64,000 nt of DNA. It comes from PALSA-693 sp963702305. Its GTDB lineage: Bacteria; Actinomycetota; Acidimicrobiia; Acidimicrobiales; Palsa-688. A program made the translations under genes and the position numbers. The notes under the pieces were generated by a model. It did no database searches, was not told where the DNA came from, and saw nothing but the letters and a program-made list of their open reading frames with translations. This document shows, piece by piece, positions 59,501 through 64,000 of the stretch. How positions within the stretch are numbered: the stretch's first letter is position 1; each line of letters starts with the position of its first letter. Location of the stretch: positions 202,479 through 266,478 of the forward strand of contig CAVPBX010000002.1 in NCBI GenBank assembly GCA_963702305.1. The letters run 5' to 3'.

Positions 59501-59510
59501 GGGGCCAGCG
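59480..59510. other. Join between actinobacterial carA and alphaproteobacterial gshA
   Basis: Minus-strand sequence encodes GVSLLGAGFLPKWRR of GshA, then within a few codons ELALAEPGTNGVDLAAEVTT of CarA. Both genes lose essential parts at the same point. No transposon ends, att-like repeats or tRNA are seen. It is likely an assembly or cloning chimera. Confidence 0.75.
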
Positions 59511-59945
59511 CGCCGCCATTTCGGCAGGAAGCCGGCGCCGAGCAGGCTCACGCCCAGCTCGTCGCACACCGGGCAGGGGCTGCCTCAGATGCTGCTGCAC
59601 CTCGGCGCAGGTCTGATGGAGATTGTCGAGCGGCGCGCCCAACAGCTCGAACTGGCCGCCCGGCTCGAGCGACACCGTCGCCTCGCCGCCCGAGAGCCCG
59701 ACGAGATTGTCGCCGTCATAGACCGGCTCCCAGCCGAACCGCCGCAGCCCTTCGAGCAGGCCGCGGATGCTGCCCTCGCCGCCGCCATAGGGGACGGGAC
59801 GCAGATCCTTGCGCCGGAAAACGAATTTCTCGTGCTCGGTGCCGATGCGCCAACGCTCGCGCGGCTTGGCGCCCGCGGCGATGTATTCGACAAGCTGCCG
59901 CCTGTCGGTGATCGGCTCACCGCCGGAAAGCGAAGGTCCGGACAT
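59505..59945 (-). CDS. gshA: Glutamate-cysteine ligase, N-terminal fragment with frameshift
   Basis: First glutathione enzyme, plant/alphaproteobacterial type. The fragment has ITDRRQLVEYIAAGAKPRER, WRIGTEHEKFVFRRKDLRPV, EATVSLEPGGQFELLGAPLD and LHQTCAEVQQHLRQ, then after a one-base shift near 59,567 VCDELGVSLLGAGFLPKWRR. About 145 of roughly 455 residues remain. Actinobacteria make mycothiol and lack this type of enzyme, so the fragment marks foreign DNA. ATG at 59,945. Upstream rsmE matches the rsmE-gshA order of Rhizobiales. Confidence 0.87.
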
Positions 59946-59959
59946 GAAACGGGACGACC

Positions 59960-60744
59960 CCTCATTCCCTAGGGAGACGCATCGGCGGTCCGTTGCTGCC
60001 GGCAGGCGCGCCGCGCTCCAGTCGCCTCCCAGCGCCTGGATCAAGGCCAGGGCCGCGAGTGCCGCCGTTTCGCTGCGCAGCACGCGCGGGCCGAGGCCGA
60101 CCGGGAAAACAAAGGGGGAGTTTCCGGAGGGCGTCAAGCTCCGTTTCCGCAAACCCGCCCTCCGGTCCCGTGAGGACGGCGAACGGCCCCGGCGCGAGCG
60201 CCGCCACAATCTCGGCGATGGCGGCGCCGGCCGGTCTCGTCGCAGAAGACGAGGCGCCTCGCGCCGGGCCAGCTCTCGATGAGGCGCGCGAGCGGCTGCG
60301 GCGCACGGATCGGGCAAAGTGAGCCGCTCGCTCTGCTCGGCCGCCTCGCGCGCGATGGCATCGAGCCGGTCGGGATTGATGCGCTCGGCGACCGTGCGCT
60401 CGGTCACGACCGGAAGGAGCGTGGCGGCGCCAAGCTCGGTCGCCTTCTCAACCAGCCATTCGAGCCGCGGGCGCTTGATGAGGGCGAAGACCGCCCACAC
60501 ATCGCCCTCGCTGCGCTGTGCGCGCAACCGCTCGCGTGCGACCGCCGCGCCGGTGCCGCGCTCGATCGATCTCGACGCGCGCCAGCCACTCGCCGTCGCG
60601 CCCGTTGAAGAGGGCGACGTGATCGCCCGGCTTCAGCCGCAGCACCGCGCGCAAGCGATGCGCCATGTCGGAGGAAAACGCGATGCTGGCGCCAGCCGAG
60701 AGATCGTCGGCGACATGAAGGCGGGACGCGGGCTTCGCGGGCAT
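59960..60744 (-). CDS. rsmE: 16S rRNA (uridine-1498-N3)-methyltransferase, several frameshifts
   Basis: RsmE SPOUT methylase of expected length (about 250 residues) but split over at least four frames. Pieces in order: RLHVADDLSAGASIAFSSDM and RLKPGDHVALFNGRDGEWLA (PUA part); VFALIKRPRLEWLVEKATEL and TERTVAERINPDRLDAIARE; RLIESWPGARRLVFCDETG; IVAALAPGPFAVLTGPEGGF; LGPRVLRSETAALAALALIQ. The last two are the SAM-binding knot. Breaks fall near 60,565, 60,320, 60,230 and 60,115. The series is complete, so the gene is probably intact in its host. ATG at 60,744. Confidence 0.83.
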
Positions 60745-60790
60745 GATGCGAGCTTAGCGGATTACGCGCGATTGCACACCGCGCCGCGGA

Positions 60791-60817
60791 TGTGTATGAT
60801 TACCGAAAATATACACA
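60791..60817 (+). promoter_or_regulatory. Palindromic operator of vapBC
   Basis: TGTGTAT (60,791-60,797) and ATACACA (60,811-60,817) form a perfect inverted repeat 16 bases before the vapB ATG. Type II antitoxins autorepress from such palindromes. Confidence 0.6.
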
Positions 60818-60832
60818 TTCGACCTTCAGCTC

Positions 60833-61048
60833 ATGCGCACCAACATCGAGATCGACGATACGCTCATGCGCAAGGCGATGGGCGCAACCGGCCTCAAGAC
60901 CAAGCGCGGCGTGGTCGAGGAGGGCTTGCGCCTTCTCGTTAGGTTGAAGCAGCAGGAAAAGATGCGCGAGGTCCGAGGCAAGGTTCGCTGGGAAGGCGAC
61001 TTGAACCAGATGCGTCTCGGTCGCGATTTCGATGATCGTCGTCGATAG
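60833..61048 (+). CDS. vapB: VapB-type antitoxin
   Basis: A 71-residue antitoxin. MRTNIEIDDTLMRKAMGATG with KTKRGVVEEGLRLLVRLKQQ is the ribbon-helix-helix DNA-binding half (Arc/MetJ-like, VapB family 2). The C-terminal half EVRGKVRWEGDLNQMRLGR wraps the toxin, as in DLDAMR-type tails. The frame is intact. It overlaps vapC by 17 bases. A palindrome lies just upstream. Confidence 0.88.
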   Translation: MRTNIEIDDTLMRKAMGATGLKTKRGVVEEGLRLLVRLKQQEKMREVRGKVRWEGDLNQMRLGRDFDDRRR

Positions 61049-61416
61049 CTCGGTCTGGATCGATTATCTGAACGATGCGGTGACGGATCAGACCGCGCAG
61101 CTGGACGCCTTGCTTGGACGCGAGCCAATTCTCATGGGACATCATGTCTGCGGATCCTCCAGGGGTTGCGGAGCGAAACCGAAGCGCGGCGCGTTGGGAC
61201 CTACTGCGAAGTTATCGCCTCGCGCCGATGCTTGATCCCGACCTCGCCGTCCGCGCCGCGGCAAACTATCGCGCGTTGCGGCGCATGGGTGTGACCCTTA
61301 GCAAGATAGCCGACCTCATCATCGGCACGTTCTGCATCGAGCGCCATCATATGCTACTGCACGACGATCGCGATTTCGATGCGTTGCAGCGGCACCTGGG
61401 TTTGCGCGTCTTCTGA
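61032..61416 (+). CDS. vapC: VapC PIN-domain toxin, several frameshifts
   Basis: PIN endoribonuclease toxin. MIVVDSSVWIDYLNDAVTDQ holds the first active-site aspartate; the chain then passes through three frames: REPILMG, DIMS, and ILQGLRSETEARRVGTYCEV, before MLDPDLAVRAAANYRALRRM, SKIADLIIGTFCIERHHMLL and HDDRDFDALQRHLGLRVF. The second and third acidic residues lie in EILQG-like and HDDRDF segments. Three shifts in under 150 bases imply sequence error, but a decayed gene is possible. Confidence 0.78.
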
Positions 61417-61435
61417 CGGGTGCGTTCAGGCGTTT

Positions 61436-61882
61436 CTACTCCGCGACCCAGCGCTTGGCGGCTTCATCGTCGCTGTCGTGCGCCTCGACCCAGCGCTAGC
61501 CGGCGTGGGTCTCCTCGAGCTTCCAGAACGGCGCCTTGGTCTTGAGCCAGTCGACCAGGAACTCGCAAGCCTCGAACGCCGCCGCGCGGTGCGAGGCGGC
61601 GGTGATACCAGCACGATGCGCTCGCCGGGGTCGAGCCGGCCATAGCGGTGGATGATGAGGCTCGCTCGAGCGGCCAGCGCCGCCGCGCCTCGTCCTCGAT
61701 CTCTCGAGCGCGCGCTCGGTCATGCCGGGAAAATGTCGAGCGTCAGCGCCGTGATGCGCTCGCCGCCGGCGCCGTCGCGCACCAGCCCGACAAAGGCGGC
61801 GAGCCGCCGATCCCGGTCCGGCCGCGCGCCAGCCCGACATCTCCGCGCCGACGTCGAAATCCTCGCGCTGCACGCGGATCAC
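61436..61882 (-). CDS. moaE: Molybdopterin synthase catalytic subunit, frameshifted
   Basis: MoaE of about 150 residues, converting precursor Z to molybdopterin together with MoaD. VQREDFDVGAEM opens; the middle (ERITALTLDHFPGMTERALE-like) is readable over two frames as HFPGMTERALE; FEACEFLVDWLKTKAPFWKL carries the catalytic lysine. The tail RWVEAHDSDDEAAKRWVAE lies beyond an in-frame TAG after EETHAG, in the same frame. Several single-base shifts occur between 61,600 and 61,830. The start at 61,882 overlaps moaD. Confidence 0.8.
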
Positions 61883-62133
61883 TTCATCCCCCCGTCATCG
61901 GCGGGAAGTGCGCGACCTCGTCGCCCGGCGCCAGCGGATGGTCGTATCCCACATAGGCCTTGTTGACCGCGACGCGCACGAGCTTTTGGGTCTTGAGCGC
62001 CTCGGCGAAACCGGGCCCGCGGGACTTGAGCCATCCACAGCGCCGCCACCGTGCGCACGCTTGCCGGTGGGTCGACGGTCTCCTCGGCCATGCCGATGCG
62101 GGTCCTGAGCCAGGCGAAATAAAGCAGCCTCAT
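61879..62133 (-). CDS. moaD: Molybdopterin synthase sulfur carrier subunit, frameshifted
   Basis: Ubiquitin-like MoaD of about 83 residues. MRLLYFAWLRTRIGMAEETV and ASVRTVAAL begin the fold; after a shift near 62,040 the pieces LKTQKLVRVAVNKAYVGYD and a C-terminal FPPMTGG are read in another frame. The terminal GG is thiocarboxylated. It lies just before moaE, the usual partner. Confidence 0.78.
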   Translation of the reverse strand: MRLLYFAWLRTRIGMAEETVDPPASVRTVAALWMAQVPRARFRRGAQDPKARARRGQQGLCGIRPSAGAGRRGRALPADDGGMK

Positions 62134-62183
62134 GTGCCGCCTCCGGCCCTTGAGCTAACCCCTCCCGCCGCCTGTTTCAAGCG

Positions 62184-63642
62184 TCAGCCCGGGGGTGCGC
62201 CGGGCGGTCCGGGCGAGGCGCCGACGAATTGCGGTATGCCGTCGCGGTTGACGAGCATCAGCGCCTGGCCACCGGCGATCGCGCCGCGAATCCGCTCGGC
62301 CGGGTCTTGCGGCGAGGTTACTTCTGCCGGTCGATCGAGACGATCACGTCGCCCGGATTGATGCCGAGCGACGCGCCGGGCTCGACGGGGTGAGGTCGGC
62401 GACGAAACGCCGTCGACCGATTTCGGCAATTGCAGCCGCCGGCGCAAATCGGGGGAGAGCGGCTTCACTCCAGGCCGAGCGCACCGTCGGGCGGCTGCGA
62501 CGAGCCGGAGCTCTTCGTCGGCGGCCGCATCCGCGGCAGCCCCGGCGTCGCGCCGACCAGGCGGGCAGGTATGGTCCGGCCGTCGCGGCGCAGCGCGAGC
62601 GCGACCCGCTCGCCGATGGCGGTCTCGCCGATGAGGCGCGGCAGATCGTGCGCGGTGCGCACCGGCGCGCCGTTGACCGACAGGATGACGTCGCCCTGGC
62701 GCAGGCCGGCACGCGCGGCCGGGCTGTCGTCCACACATCGTCCACGAGCGCGCCGACCGGATTGGCGGGATCGATGCCGAAGCTGCGGGCGAGGCCGGGC
62801 GAGACATCCTGCAGGGTGACGCCGAGCCAGCCGTGATCGACCCGGCCCTTGGCCTTGAGCTCGCTCACCACCTGGCGCGCGAACGAGGCCGGGATGGCGA
62901 AGCCGATGCCGATCGAGCCGCCCGAGGGCGAAAAGATCGCGGTGTTGATGCCCAGCACCTGGCCTCGAGATTGAAGGTCGGGCCGCCCGAATTGCCGCGG
63001 TTGATCGGCGCGTCGATCTGCAGGAAATCGTCGTACGGTCCCTCGTCGATGTCGCGGCCGCGCGCCGAGATGATGCCCGCGGTCACCGTGCCGGCGAGGC
63101 CGAACGGATTGCCGACCGCGATCACCCAGTCGCCGACCTTGGCAGGTCGCTGTCCGCCCACTCGACATGGGGCAGCGGCGCGCCGCATCGATCTTCAAGA
63201 GCGCGATGTCGGTCGCCTCGTCACGGCCGACGATGCGCGCGAATGGCGCGAGCGTCGCTCAGGACCACGGTCATGCGCTCGGCGTCGGCGACGAGATGGT
63301 TGTTGGTGACGATATAGCCCGCCGCATCGACGATGAAGCCCGAGCCGAGCCCAGTCAGCTTGCGCTGCGGCTGCGCCTCGTGCGGCACGCCGTTCTGCTC
63401 GAAGAAGTGCTTGAGCTGGCGGTCGAGGGTTCGCCGCCAGTCAGCCCGTCGGTCTCGGACGGCGCTCCCGGCCGCATCGTCACCGAGACATTCACCACCG
63501 CGGGCATGACCCGCTCGACGATCGACGACAGGCTGGGCGTCGGCGGCAGGGCGCGCTGCGGCGGCAATTCCGCGCGCGACGGCGATAGCGCGAGCGCGAA
63601 GATCGCGACGGCCGCGCAACTCAGCCCACCCGCTCGTCCCAT
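62184..63642 (-). CDS. Periplasmic HtrA/DegP-type serine protease, several frameshifts
   Basis: About 485 residues if corrected. MGRAGGLSCAAVAIFALALS is a signal peptide. The protease domain holds GLGSGFIVDAAGYIVTNNHL (His), EATDIALLKID (Asp) and IDAPINRGNSGGPTFN (Ser in GNSGGP). VVSELKAKGRVDHGWLGVTL starts PDZ1, with DDSPAARAGLRQGDVILSVN; the last segment AIAGGQALMLVNRDGIPQFV is a short PDZ2-like end. Shifts occur near 63,430, 63,240, 63,150, 62,965, 62,730, 62,470 and 62,390. It is a general periplasmic quality-control protease of Gram-negative bacteria, which supports foreign origin. Confidence 0.83.
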
Positions 63643-63769
63643 CGTCCGCACCTTGCAAGGACCTTGCGCGCCGCGGTGAATGTCGCGCGGACGCTCATTC
63701 AACTAAGAACGCTCGGGGGCAAAAAGTTCCCGGTTGAATTGTCCCGGCGGGCGAATTAACGCGCGATGG

Positions 63770-64000
63770 CTAGGTCAGCACTTCGCTGAAGGGCAGGAAA
63801 TCGACCATTGTGCCCGGTGTCACCTCGGTCACGCCCTCGCCGATCGCGACGAGCCCGTCGGCGGCGACCAGCGACGAGAGGATGCCGGCGCCGTCGCGCG
63901 GGAATTTCTGCGCGATCCAGGCGCCGTCGCTGCCGCTATCGAGCCAGGCGCGGAGATATTCGGCGCGGCTCGCCTTCTTCGCATAGGCGAAGCCGGCGGC
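63770..64000 (-). CDS. moeA: Molybdopterin molybdenumtransferase, C-terminal end
   Basis: The last 76 residues of MoeA, running off the window edge. AAGFAYAKKASRAEYLRAWL, SLVAADGLVAIGEGVTEVTP and GTMVDFLPFSEVLT are the domain IV end of MoeA, which inserts molybdate into adenylated molybdopterin. This stretch has no frameshift. With moaD and moaE nearby it forms a loose molybdenum-cofactor group. Confidence 0.8.
   Translation of the reverse strand, partial: AAGFAYAKKASRAEYLRAWLDSGSDGAWIAQKFPRDGAGILSSLVAADGLVAIGEGVTEVTPGTMVDFLPFSEVLT

Noticed and set aside
59500..60000. Genomic island boundary with integrase or attachment site
   Set aside because: No tRNA, integrase, or flanking direct repeat is visible; the join destroys two housekeeping genes, which fits a chimera better.

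Overview
This is a high-GC window of about 64 kb in two unequal parts. From position 1 to about 59,500 it reads as chromosome of an actinobacterium (Actinomycetota; an Acidimicrobiia-like member is plausible, but I cannot place the class). The evidence is an actinobacterial-type integration host factor next to gmk, a PriA without helicase motifs, the gene order carA-carB-pyrD-pyrF-mihF-gmk-rpoZ-coaBC-metK-priA and def-fmt-rsmB-rpe-rib, many GTG starts with 4-base stop/start overlaps, and ergothioneine genes. From about 59,500 to the end the content is alphaproteobacterial in style (gshA, rsmE, vapBC, moaE, moaD, an HtrA protease, moeA). The join falls inside carA, whose 5' part is replaced in the same orientation by the start of gshA. 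I read this as a chimeric join, although it needs testing.

Layout. 1-13.4 kb: a HAD phosphatase, DUF1015, a fused EgtD-EgtB ergothioneine enzyme, 2-oxoacid:ferredoxin oxidoreductase (korAB), a phosphoribosyltransferase, a class I aldolase, a second HAD hydrolase, an SSB-like protein, an esterase and a TPR protein with a repetitive basic head. 13.4-20.4 kb: one rRNA operon on the minus strand (16S-23S-5S) with a strong promoter, a pre-16S processing stem and a terminator hairpin. 20.4-29.9 kb: an NlpC/P60 hydrolase, a DNA glycosylase and the arginine cluster argC-B-D-F-R-G-H (no argJ). 29.9-38.6 kb: a phosphatase, pheT, pheS, a PAS histidine kinase, a SpoU methylase, rplT, rpmI, infC and a divergent DUF1844 gene. 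38.6-47.9 kb: a cold-shock-like protein, hisG, the riboflavin genes, mog, rpe, rsmB, fmt, def and two rRNA methylase-like genes. 48-59.5 kb: priA, metK, coaBC, rpoZ, gmk, mihF, pyrF, pyrD, carB and truncated carA. 59.5-64 kb: the foreign tail, where nearly every gene is broken by frameshifts.

The main discovery is in the 23S rRNA gene. Three group I introns interrupt it. Two flank a 12-base exon in helix 69 (insertions after E. coli positions 1911 and 1923), and the third sits after position 2604 in the peptidyl-transferase centre. Removing 733, 268 and 301 bases restores the universal rRNA sequence exactly, and each intron carries a guide sequence that pairs with its own 5' exon, ending in the expected U.G pair. 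The three share core strings, so they are related copies. Only the first carries a LAGLIDADG endonuclease gene, and both ends of that protein are read from ribozyme core sequence.

Other points of interest are an AUA start codon on infC behind a terminator-like leader hairpin, neighbouring genes with no ATG, GTG or TTG start (fmt, a SpoU methylase), the missing argJ, and a very uneven spread of single-base frameshifts: about ten in the first 26 kb, none seen from 26 to 59 kb, and a dense run after 59.5 kb. The last pattern points to sequence quality rather than biology.
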